Assembly: GCA_002366685.1 (NCBI GenBank)
Contig: DFBP01000200.1
Location: 1 to 6,016 of the forward strand
Origin: Rhodobacterales bacterium UBA3077
Lineage (GTDB): Bacteria > Pseudomonadota > Alphaproteobacteria > Rhodobacterales > Rhodobacteraceae
DNA length: 6,016 nt
Direction: 5' to 3'
The position numbers and the translations under genes were made by a program. Below are positions 1 through 5,419 of the stretch, one piece after another (position 1 is the first letter of the stretch; every line of letters starts with the position of its first letter). Below the pieces are notes generated by a model that was not told the origin of the DNA, did not search any database, and was given only the letters and a program-made list of their open reading frames with translations.

Positions 1-152
1 GCCGCGTTGGTGGCAAGGTCACCGTGCAAGGTATCTCGTGGTGGCTCGACCGTAACGTTTTTAAAGCTGAGGCCAGCAGGTAGAGCACCCGAAGCCACAA
101 GGGTTTCGAGTTCCTTGATTACAAGGGTTTTGATTTCGGCAAACAGGTTCAT
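1..152 (-). CDS. argS: Arginyl-tRNA synthetase, N-terminal fragment (cut by window edge)
   Basis: Charges tRNA-Arg with arginine in the cytoplasm, at the cost of ATP. Only the first 50 codons and part of the next are visible, read leftward from the ATG at 152; the gene runs off the left edge. The peptide begins MNLFAEIKTLVIKEL and continues to VTVEPPRDTLHGDLATNA. The helical opening followed by the V-E-x-P-x-(D/E)-x-x-H-G-D-(L/Y)-A-T-N segment is characteristic of the N-terminal additional domain of class I ArgRS. The HIGH and KMSKS motifs lie outside the window. The start is chosen because the protein begins where family members do; the Shine-Dalgarno is weak (GGAA about 8 bases upstream). 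The gene lies downstream of dgt on the same strand, but the 172-base gap leaves room for its own promoter. The identification is firm despite the short piece. Confidence 0.93.
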   Translation of the reverse strand, partial: MNLFAEIKTLVIKELETLVASGALPAGLSFKNVTVEPPRDTLHGDLATNA

Positions 153-187
153 CAGATCGATTCCACAACAGTTTCGGCGGGCCATAG

Positions 188-217
188 CATATGGCAGGTT
201 AAGGGGCCAGACTGCAA
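188..217 (-). promoter_or_regulatory. Possible sigma-70-type promoter for argS
   Basis: On the minus strand TTGCAG (217-212) and CATATG (193-188) are separated by 18 bases, giving a predicted start of transcription roughly 30 bases before the argS ATG. The -35 matches TTGACA at four of six positions and the -10 match is modest. It lies in the dgt-argS gap, where a promoter would be expected if argS is not only read from dgt. Such matches arise often by chance, so this is only a candidate. Confidence 0.22.
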
Positions 218-288
218 GCGCAGGTTTTTGGCGATCCGATTGGCAGCGTGTGCCTGCCGAGCGCAGCGAGGCCACAGCGCCGCAGCTC

Positions 289-314
289 CATTTTTGCCAC
301 TTGTTGCAAAAATG
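289..314. repeat. Perfect 9-bp inverted repeat just downstream of dgt
   Basis: The arms CATTTTTGC (289-297) and GCAAAAATG (306-314) are exact reverse complements around an 8-base loop. In the dgt transcript the hairpin starts 10 bases after the stop codon, where a terminator or mRNA-stabilising 3' hairpin would sit. The stem is AT-rich and no run of U follows it on the minus strand, so it is not a classical intrinsic terminator. It could instead be a protein-binding palindrome in the argS leader region. Confidence 0.4.
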
Positions 315-324
315 CCCGCTTGCG

Positions 325-1452
325 TTAGGGTCGCGGTTCCAGTTTGGCATGGGATTGGAGCGCAAAGCGGTCTGTCATGCCGGCAATATAGTCAGAGATC
401 ATCCGCGCCTGCGCCTGCTCCTCATCGGCCTGCCAGCCTTCGGGCATCAAAGATGGGTTATCAAGATAGGCTTCAAACAGATCGCGCACCACTTGCGCCG
501 TTTCCACGCGCATTTTTTTTACGGTTTCATGGCGATACATATGACCAAACAAAAAGCTTCGAATCTCCCGCAGGTCTTGCCATAAAGAGCCGGAAAACCG
601 CACAACGGGCGCGCCGAGGTCACGAATATCCTGTGCCGAGCCCGCAGCCGAAGCTGCCAGTCTTTTTTGGCTTTCCGCCAACACGTCTTCGACCATCACG
701 CCAAAAACGCGCCGCAGTGCCTCGTGGCGACGGCGCTCTTTGTCCAGCCCCGGATATTTACCGTCAACTTCGTCAAAACAAGCACCGACTATGGGCAAGT
801 GCAGGATATCCTCCACCTCAAACAGACCCGCCCGCAGCCCGTCATCCAGATCATGGTTGTTGTAAGCAATGTCGTCAGCCAATGCCGCAACCTGAGCCTC
901 TGCGCTGGCATGGGTCTTTAATTCCAGATCAAAGCGCTCGTTATACTCGGAAAGCGCATAGGGTAACGGGCCCAATACCGGACCATTATGTTTGGCGATG
1001 CCCTCAAGGGTTTCCCAAGTTAGATTTAGCCCGTCAAACTCAGCGTAGTGGCGCTCCAGCGCGGTTACAATCCGGATCGCTTGGGCGTTGTGATCAAAGC
1101 CACCATATGGCTGCATGCACGCATTGAGAGCCTCTTCGCCCGTGTGGCCGAAAGGCGTGTGGCCAAGATCGTGGGCCAGCGCCACGGCTTCGGTCAGCAC
1201 CTGGTTTAAGCCCAGCGTTCGGGCGATTGTGCGCGCCACTTGGGCTACCTCAATCGAATGGGTCAGGCGGGTGCGAAAATGGTCACCCTCATGTTCGACA
1301 AACACTTGTGTTTTGTGCTTGAGGCGCCGGAACGCGCTGGAATGGATGATCCGGTCCCGATCTCGCTGAAAGCAGGTACGATGGGCGCTGCCACCTTCAG
1401 GTACCAGCCGACCGCGGCTTTCCTCCGCTTTGGAGGCGTATTTCGCTATCAT
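325..1452 (-). CDS. dgt: Deoxyguanosinetriphosphate triphosphohydrolase-like protein (HD-domain dNTPase)
   Basis: A predicted cytoplasmic metal-dependent enzyme that hydrolyses dNTPs to deoxynucleosides and triphosphate, affecting nucleotide pool balance. The 375 residues fit the short (type 2) Dgt-like family better than the approximately 500-residue E. coli Dgt. The HD-domain metal ligands are visible: His65 in RLTHSIEV, His94-Asp95 in AHDLGHTPFGH (with His98 and His103) and Asp193/Asp194 in ALADDIAYNNHD. The N-terminal block RDRDRIIHSSAFRRLKHKTQ (31-50) is a family hallmark. The ATG at 1452 is supported by GGAG at 1465-1462, about 9 bases upstream, and by the usual family N-terminus, Y-A-x-K-x-E-E-S-R-G-R. 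It is divergent from the iron-sulfur carrier gene (80-base gap) and upstream of argS on the same strand. The actual preferred nucleotide cannot be told from sequence. Confidence 0.95.
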   Translation of the reverse strand: MIAKYASKAEESRGRLVPEGGSAHRTCFQRDRDRIIHSSAFRRLKHKTQVFVEHEGDHFRTRLTHSIEVAQVARTIARTLGLNQVLTEAVALAHDLGHTPFGHTGEEALNACMQPYGGFDHNAQAIRIVTALERHYAEFDGLNLTWETLEGIAKHNGPVLGPLPYALSEYNERFDLELKTHASAEAQVAALADDIAYNNHDLDDGLRAGLFEVEDILHLPIVGACFDEVDGKYPGLDKERRRHEALRRVFGVMVEDVLAESQKRLAASAAGSAQDIRDLGAPVVRFSGSLWQDLREIRSFLFGHMYRHETVKKMRVETAQVVRDLFEAYLDNPSLMPEGWQADEEQAQARMISDYIAGMTDRFALQSHAKLEPRP

Positions 1453-1483
1453 GTGACAAGGCTCCGCACTTGTATCAGGTCTA

Positions 1484-1512
1484 TTGCCCGCTTACATTGC
1501 GAGTACTACAAC
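1484..1512 (+). promoter_or_regulatory. Possible promoter of the iron-sulfur carrier gene
   Basis: TTGCCC (1484-1489) and TACAAC (1507-1512) are 17 bases apart in the short divergent region between dgt and the ErpA/IscA-type gene. Each hexamer matches the sigma-70 consensus at four of six positions. Transcription would start near 1519, leaving a leader of about 14 bases before the ATG at 1533. This is a candidate only. No convincing Fur, IscR or RirA operator is seen beside it. Confidence 0.25.
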
Positions 1513-1532
1513 AGTTTGAACGGGTTGAACAG

Positions 1533-1865
1533 ATGCAGCTGACCTTACCGCCAAAAGTCACCGAACGCGCTTTCGAGCGCCTCGCGGAGATCAACGAAAG
1601 CGCCGACACGCAGCAAGCTTTGCGCGTGGCCGTAGAAGGTGGCGGCTGCTCGGGGTTTCAGTACGAAATTGAGCTCGACAAAGCGCGCGACGACGACCTC
1701 GTGTTGGAGGGGAGCGGCCAGAGGGTGGTGATTGACCCAGTGTCCCTGCCCTTTCTGGCCGATGCCACCATTGATTTCACGGCCGAGCTTATTGGCGCAA
1801 GATTTGTGATTAACAACCCCAACGCGACCTCCAGTTGCGGTTGCGGGACCAGCTTTTCGATGTAA
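1533..1865 (+). CDS. erpA: Iron-sulfur cluster insertion protein, HesB/IscA/ErpA family
   Basis: A-type carrier that receives Fe-S clusters from the assembly machinery and passes them to apo-proteins in the cytoplasm. The 110 residues are the usual size and form a single Fe-S biogenesis domain. The three cluster-binding cysteines are present: Cys39 in GGGCSGFQYE, and Cys102 and Cys104 in the C-terminal SSCGCGTSFSM. The ATG at 1533 gives the start MQLTLPPKVTERAFERL, where family members begin. The frame is open upstream to an ATG at 1470, but those 21 extra residues resemble nothing in the family and would overlap the candidate promoter. The Shine-Dalgarno is poor. The gene is transcribed alone, divergent from dgt and convergent with the sulfotransferase-like gene. 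The family is certain; whether the member is ErpA or IscA in the strict sense cannot be settled from one gene, because no isc or suf operon is beside it. Confidence 0.92.
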   Translation: MQLTLPPKVTERAFERLAEINESADTQQALRVAVEGGGCSGFQYEIELDKARDDDLVLEGSGQRVVIDPVSLPFLADATIDFTAELIGARFVINNPNATSSCGCGTSFSM

Positions 1866-1917
1866 GGCAACCCCGTCTCTTTTCCCTTTGGAAGTAGAGG
1901 TAACGACTAGGCACGAA

Positions 1918-1937
1918 CCCTAGGAAAATTCCTCGGG
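1918..1937. repeat. Imperfect inverted repeat between convergent genes, possible weak terminator
   Basis: CCC-T-AGGAA-AA-TTCCT-C-GGG forms two stacked complementary arms (CCC/GGG and AGGAA/TTCCT) with one T-C mismatch. It overlaps the stop codon of the sulfotransferase-like gene and lies about 50 bases after the end of the iron-sulfur carrier gene, the only palindrome noticed between these convergent genes. There is no U tract on either side and the apical loop is very tight, so terminator function is uncertain. Confidence 0.28.
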
Positions 1938-2777
1938 ACTGCGCTGTTGGTAACCAAATGACTCAGCCACTTCCCAGTCAACTAGACCATTAATAAGCTC
2001 GGCATCCTGTAGCGACACTTGCCGCTTCCAAGCCTCTTCCCGATAATGAGCCTGCCTCGCGAAACGGTCTTCCTCCAATCCCTTGGTGGATGCTTCAATC
2101 TCGAACAGGTTTTCAGCTTCTATACCCAGTGCCTCAAGCGCCGTTGACAGCGCCAAAACGGGGGTAAGGACGAAATTCTCGAACTGGATAATAGCAGAAG
2201 GCACGGGTGCTACACGCGCAAATTCTCGGTAGGCCCGCAATTTGGTATTCCAGAGATCCATAGGTGACGGCAGAATCGGCGCCACATTATCACGTGCGAG
2301 TGTGACCCACGGAAATCGAATGAATGCATTGAGGCTTTCGAATTCTGGTGCACGCGCGTGGTATGGGTTGCGATATAGAGATGCGATCCAGCTATAAGGA
2401 TCGCGCACCAAAAACAGCACTGAGGCCCCTTTGCTCACATAGCTGTGGTCGATTTTTGGTGCGGCGTGTTTCCACGAGCTGATACCGCCCAGCCGGCCAT
2501 CCCGAATATCCCGGATCGCATCTCGATAAACCATTTTTCGAAATCCGGTAAGTGTCGCTTCAATTCGGCCGGTGAGTTCATCCAGATCAGGCATCGGATC
2601 TTTCGGAGAAACAGGGCGAACGCCCTCGGCCATCCTCAGCATTGTAATCACGGCACGGGTGCCAGTATTACGCTCGCCAAAAATTTTGATCTTTGCGACC
2701 TCGGTAGCTGCCACTTTCGCACTTCCTTTATTCAACCGGACTGGCTCCTTGCCTATTGTTGCTTTGGCCAATACCAT
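1920..2777 (-). CDS. Sulfotransferase-like protein (PAPS-type P-loop), substrate unknown
   Basis: Probable transferase of a sulfuryl group from PAPS to an unidentified acceptor. Numbered from the ATG at 2777 (285 residues), KIKIFGERNTGTRAV (29-43) fits the beta-strand and 5'-phosphosulfate loop that opens sulfotransferase domains. SWKHAAPK (101-108) resembles a W-K-H-x-x-P block of related bacterial proteins. VLFLVRDPYSWIASLYRNPY (120-139) fits the 3'-phosphate-binding region, with Arg125 and Ser133 as likely PAPS contacts. There is no signal peptide or membrane segment. The start is uncertain: the ATG has no clear Shine-Dalgarno, whereas TTG at 2735 (AAGGAG, 9 bases upstream; 271 residues) and GTG at 2714 (AAGGA upstream; 264 residues) do, and both keep the whole domain. 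Sampled lines are about 50-53% GC against about 58-65% in xthA, and no partner genes adjoin it, suggesting an acquired accessory gene. The family call is by motif only. Confidence 0.72.
   Translation of the reverse strand: MVLAKATIGKEPVRLNKGSAKVAATEVAKIKIFGERNTGTRAVITMLRMAEGVRPVSPKDPMPDLDELTGRIEATLTGFRKMVYRDAIRDIRDGRLGGISSWKHAAPKIDHSYVSKGASVLFLVRDPYSWIASLYRNPYHARAPEFESLNAFIRFPWVTLARDNVAPILPSPMDLWNTKLRAYREFARVAPVPSAIIQFENFVLTPVLALSTALEALGIEAENLFEIEASTKGLEEDRFARQAHYREEAWKRQVSLQDAELINGLVDWEVAESFGYQQRSPEEFS
2749..2777 (+). promoter_or_regulatory. Possible xthA promoter
   Basis: TTGCCT (2749-2754) and TACCAT (2772-2777) are 17 bases apart and each matches the sigma-70 consensus at four of six positions. 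Transcription would begin near 2784, about 18 bases before the xthA ATG. The -10 element coincides with the upstream ATG candidate of the opposing sulfotransferase-like gene, which favours one of that gene's later starts. It is a sequence match only. Confidence 0.27.
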
Positions 2778-2801
2778 AGCTAAAAATCGCCGGAGTCCCA
2801 C

Positions 2802-3572
2802 ATGAAAATCGCTTCTTTTAATATCAACGGGATCAAAGCTCGCCAACCCGGTTTGTTGGAATGGCTCAAAGAGAGCGATGTGGACGTGGCCCTGCTGCAA
2901 GAGATCAAGTCGATGGACGAGACCTTCCCGCGTGAAGCTATTGAAGACCTTGGATACAACATCGAAACCCACGGGCAAAAAAGCTTTAATGGTGTGGCGA
3001 TCCTGTCGAAATTCCCGATCGAGGATGTGGTGCGGGGGCTGCCGGGGGATGAGAGCGACGAACAGGCGCGGTGGATCGAAGCGACCATCAATACTGTGCG
3101 TATTTGCTGCCTCTATTTGCCGAATGGCAACCCGGTGCCCGGCCCAAAGTTTGACTATAAACTGGCATGGATGGCGCGCTTGCATAGCCACGCACAAGCG
3201 CTGCTGGAAAGCGAAGAGTCCGTGGTTATGGCGGGGGATTATAACATCATCCCGCAGCCCGAAGATGCCCATCAACCCGAAGACTGGGAGGGCGATGCGC
3301 TCTACTGCCCTGAAAGCCTGAGCGCTTTTCGCAAAGTGCTCAACCTCGGTTATACAGACGCCTTGCGCGCCCTAAACCCTGCCCCGCTCACCTATACTTT
3401 CTGGGATTTTCAAGCCGGGGCCTGGAACCGCAATAACGGCATCCGGATCGATCATTTTTTGCTTTCGCCGCAAGCGGCAGACAAGCTGAAAACCTGCGAT
3501 ATAGACCGGCATATGCGGGGGCGGGAAAAGCCTTCCGACCATGTGCCTATCTGGATAGAGCTTGAAGTATAA
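2802..3572 (+). CDS. xthA: Exodeoxyribonuclease III (AP endonuclease, ExoIII/XthA type)
   Basis: DNA repair enzyme of the endonuclease/exonuclease/phosphatase fold. It cleaves at abasic sites and removes 3'-blocking groups and nucleotides from duplex DNA, using Mg2+. The 256 residues match the family length. The motifs appear in order: SFNINGIKAR (Asn7), LLQEIKSMDE (metal-binding Glu34), YLPNGNPV (Tyr105), MAGDYNIIP (Asp146 and Asn148), YTFWDFQAGAWNRNNGIRID, with the conserved Trp, Arg and Asp, and the C-terminal PSDHVPIWIEL (Asp246-His247 catalytic pair). All active-site positions seem intact. The ATG at 2802 has GGAG about 7 bases upstream and gives the standard MKIASFNINGIK start. The gene is divergent from the sulfotransferase-like gene and convergent, 18 bases apart, with the DUF4453-type gene. 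Confidence 0.97.
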   Translation: MKIASFNINGIKARQPGLLEWLKESDVDVALLQEIKSMDETFPREAIEDLGYNIETHGQKSFNGVAILSKFPIEDVVRGLPGDESDEQARWIEATINTVRICCLYLPNGNPVPGPKFDYKLAWMARLHSHAQALLESEESVVMAGDYNIIPQPEDAHQPEDWEGDALYCPESLSAFRKVLNLGYTDALRALNPAPLTYTFWDFQAGAWNRNNGIRIDHFLLSPQAADKLKTCDIDRHMRGREKPSDHVPIWIELEV

Positions 3573-3582
3573 CCCAGTTTCA

Positions 3583-3610
3583 ATGCCGCTTTACTGGCAC
3601 CAGTTGGCAT
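3583..3610. repeat. Nested inverted repeats at the convergent xthA/DUF4453 ends
   Basis: ATGCC (3583-3587) pairs with GGCAT (3606-3610), and inside it ACTGG (3593-3597) pairs with CCAGT (3600-3604). The unpaired bases are unequal (five on one side, one on the other) and the inner loop is two bases. It starts 11 bases after the xthA stop and covers the stop codon of the opposing gene, where a shared terminator would be expected. No U tract is present, so support is weak. Confidence 0.2.
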
Positions 3611-4223
3611 GGAACCAGCCGTTCGGGCTTTCCTGCACGTTGCCGATCCGGACCGAATCTGAAAAGCACCAGCGCCCCATACAGACCGAGGTTGAAACCA
3701 CACGGTCACCATTGAACAACTGACCAATTTGCGGATAGCGCACATCGGGGCCGCTTCGCAGTGCCAAAAAGCCGTCGCCGCTGTTTGAAAGCCCGCTTAC
3801 GGTGCAGCTTCGCTCGCGGCCAGACTCGCGCGGAAATACATCCATCTCAGCCAGAACATTTGGCCAGCGGCCCAGCTGGATTGCCCCGATGCCAAAGCGC
3901 AGCGGGCCATAACGGCCATTCAGGGTGAGGAGAGCCAGGTCTGTGTTGATATCACAGGCACGCGGCCCCTCGGCCCGCTCAATTTGTGAAATTCTGTCGA
4001 GGGCTGTCTCTGGCAGAGCAACGGCACCGGGGACGCAATCACTGTTATCAAAAACCGACTGGCCAAGTACGGTTTCGAAGCAATACCCGGCGGTATTGAT
4101 GATCTGATTCCGCTCGATCCAAAGTGATTCACAACCATCGCGGCCAGAACCCAGCACGGGAAAGCTACCGGATATCGCTGAAACAGGTAGAAACCAAATT
4201 ATCAATATCAGATATTTCACCAT
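3591..4223 (-). CDS. Secreted cysteine-rich protein, DUF4453/SH3-like domain
   Basis: Function unknown; predicted to act outside the cytoplasm. The 210-residue protein opens with a signal peptide (MVKYLILIIWFLPVSA, likely cut after Ala16 or nearby). Next comes a block GCESLWIERNQIINTAGYCF (30-49) and GQSVFDNSDC (54-63), which recalls the DUF4453 proteins of Rhodobacteraceae and distantly the YARHG motif (L-W-x-x-R-N-x-I-x-x-x-x-G-Y). The C-terminal part, GFLALRSGPDVRYPQIGQLF followed by NGDRVV and WFHANWC, resembles a bacterial SH3 domain (about 151-208). The predicted mature part has eight cysteines (31, 48, 63, 90, 140, 181, 186, 209), an even number fitting disulfide bonding in the periplasm. 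The start lies 8 bases after the monooxygenase stop, with GGGGAT overlapping that stop as a possible ribosome binding site, so it is probably the last gene of that operon. The DUF4453 name is from memory of the family pattern, not from a search. Confidence 0.72.
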   Translation of the reverse strand: MVKYLILIIWFLPVSAISGSFPVLGSGRDGCESLWIERNQIINTAGYCFETVLGQSVFDNSDCVPGAVALPETALDRISQIERAEGPRACDINTDLALLTLNGRYGPLRFGIGAIQLGRWPNVLAEMDVFPRESGRERSCTVSGLSNSGDGFLALRSGPDVRYPQIGQLFNGDRVVSTSVCMGRWCFSDSVRIGNVQESPNGWFHANWCQ

Positions 4224-4231
4224 GCTGTCGC

Positions 4232-5419
4232 CTATCCCCGTTTTGTTACGTCATGACCATAAAGCCAATCAAACTGCCGCAGCAAGGCTCCGCTTGGCAC
4301 TAAGGATAACACTTTATGAGCGGCCCCGCGAAAGGCCGGGTTGCGAAGGTGATAAGACCAGGCGTTGCGAGCCGCGCCGTTTTGCACCCGTGTGGCTCTG
4401 GATTTGCGGGCCTTCTCGTAGCTTTCAAACCCCTCGGAAAACGTGCTGGCCACGGATAGGTTTTGCGCCAGCACGTAGGCATCTTCCAATCCCATGACGG
4501 CGCCTTGCGCCAAAAACGGCAGCATCGGGTGGCAGGAATCCCCCAAAAGCGCGATGCGCCCATCTGCCCAGCGCGGCAAGGGGGGGTGATTAAACAAGCC
4601 CCAGAGGAAGGTTTCGTCAACAGCGCTCAACAAGGTTTGAACGGCGGGAGCAAAGCCCTTAAAGGCGGCCCTCAAGTTCTCGGATGAATCCGGTATGTTC
4701 CACCCTTCCTCGGCCCAGTCGGCGCGCTCTTCCACGGCAACGAAGTTGATCAGCGTACCGCCGCGAAGGGGATAAACAACCAGATGGCGGCCCTTGCCCA
4801 TAAACACCTGAGCGGCATTTTCAAAAAGCCCCTGTGGCAGGCGCTCAGCCGGGACCAAACCACGCCATGCAACCTGTCCGGTAAAGGTGGCTGCCTGCCC
4901 TTTGAACGCCAGTGTACGCACCTTGGAGCGCACTCCGTCTGCGCCAATCAGGCTTGGGGTTAGAATCGCCTCGCGGTCTTCAAACTCCATCAAAACACCG
5001 GCTTCGTTGGAGGAAAGCCCGCTCAACTGGTGATCAAAAACCAGTTCAACACCGGCGGAACGCGCCCCTTCCTCCAATATCCGGAGAAGGTCTGCGCGAT
5101 GGAATTGCCAGTAGGGGCGACCGTATCGCGCCTCTGCCGTTGCGCCCATTTTCAGGCGGGAAACTTCACCACCTCGATAGTCGCGCAGAACAATCGCTTC
5201 GGGTGTGTTGGCCAACTGCGCAGCGGCTTCGCGCAGCCCGAGCGCTTCAAGCACAGCGACACCGTTTGCGCTGATCTGCAATCCGGCACCAACTTCACCC
5301 AACGCTACAGCCTGCTCATAAACCTTAACCCGTGCGCCTTTTTGCGCCAGCGCCACAGATGCCGCCAGCCCGCCAATTCCGGCCCCGACGATACTGATTT
5401 CCTGATCACGTAGTTCCAT
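4232..5419 (-). CDS. FAD-dependent monooxygenase, salicylate-hydroxylase-like (group A)
   Basis: Predicted cytoplasmic NAD(P)H- and FAD-dependent hydroxylase that inserts one oxygen atom, typically into an aromatic ring. The 395 residues are the normal length. Visible elements are the Rossmann dinucleotide fold VGAGIGGLAAS (11-21) with acidic Glu35 in KVYEQA binding the FAD ribose, the conserved Arg108 in FHRADLLRIL, the DG motif GADGVRSKVR (Asp161-Gly162) that contacts both cofactors, and the GD motif LLGDSCHPMLPFLAQGA (Gly293-Asp294). The ATG at 5419 immediately follows the TAG of the upstream CoA-transferase gene with no base between, implying translational coupling. The best-known relatives are salicylate 1-hydroxylase and 3-hydroxybenzoate 6-hydroxylase, but the pattern is shared across the family and the substrate cannot be read from the sequence. 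Pairing with a CoA-transferase suggests catabolism of an aromatic or other carboxylic acid. Confidence 0.92.
   Translation of the reverse strand: MELRDQEISIVGAGIGGLAASVALAQKGARVKVYEQAVALGEVGAGLQISANGVAVLEALGLREAAAQLANTPEAIVLRDYRGGEVSRLKMGATAEARYGRPYWQFHRADLLRILEEGARSAGVELVFDHQLSGLSSNEAGVLMEFEDREAILTPSLIGADGVRSKVRTLAFKGQAATFTGQVAWRGLVPAERLPQGLFENAAQVFMGKGRHLVVYPLRGGTLINFVAVEERADWAEEGWNIPDSSENLRAAFKGFAPAVQTLLSAVDETFLWGLFNHPPLPRWADGRIALLGDSCHPMLPFLAQGAVMGLEDAYVLAQNLSVASTFSEGFESYEKARKSRATRVQNGAARNAWSYHLRNPAFRGAAHKVLSLVPSGALLRQFDWLYGHDVTKRG

Noticed and set aside
251..285. GC-rich GAGCGCAGCGAG-like stretch considered as a repeat element or second hairpin
   Set aside because: The two halves pair only over three bases at the ends with mismatches inside, and no second copy was noticed in the window.
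199..291. Thirty-codon minus-strand open frame between dgt and argS with an Arg-Arg pair, considered as an arginine leader peptide
   Set aside because: It has no Shine-Dalgarno, only three arginines in 30 residues, and no visible competing terminator/antiterminator structure before argS. Chance is the simpler explanation.
7..1369. Several plus-strand open frames (7-585, 228-1127, 667-921, 1115-1369) opposite argS and dgt
   Set aside because: They lie antisense to clearly conserved ArgS and Dgt coding sequence, are rich in Arg, Pro and Ala typical of GC-rich shadow frames, and show no domain or motif.
2445..2805. Plus-strand open frames at 2445-2783 and 2572-2805 upstream of xthA
   Set aside because: Both are antisense to the sulfotransferase motif region, with no recognisable product.
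2878..3321. Open frame inside xthA in another frame
   Set aside because: It is a +1 shadow of xthA, rich in Arg, Trp and Cys, without any family pattern.
4222..5413. Plus-strand open frames opposite the monooxygenase (4222-4497, 4463-4687, 4912-5274, 5030-5413)
   Set aside because: The minus-strand monooxygenase carries all expected motifs along this stretch; the opposite frames have none.
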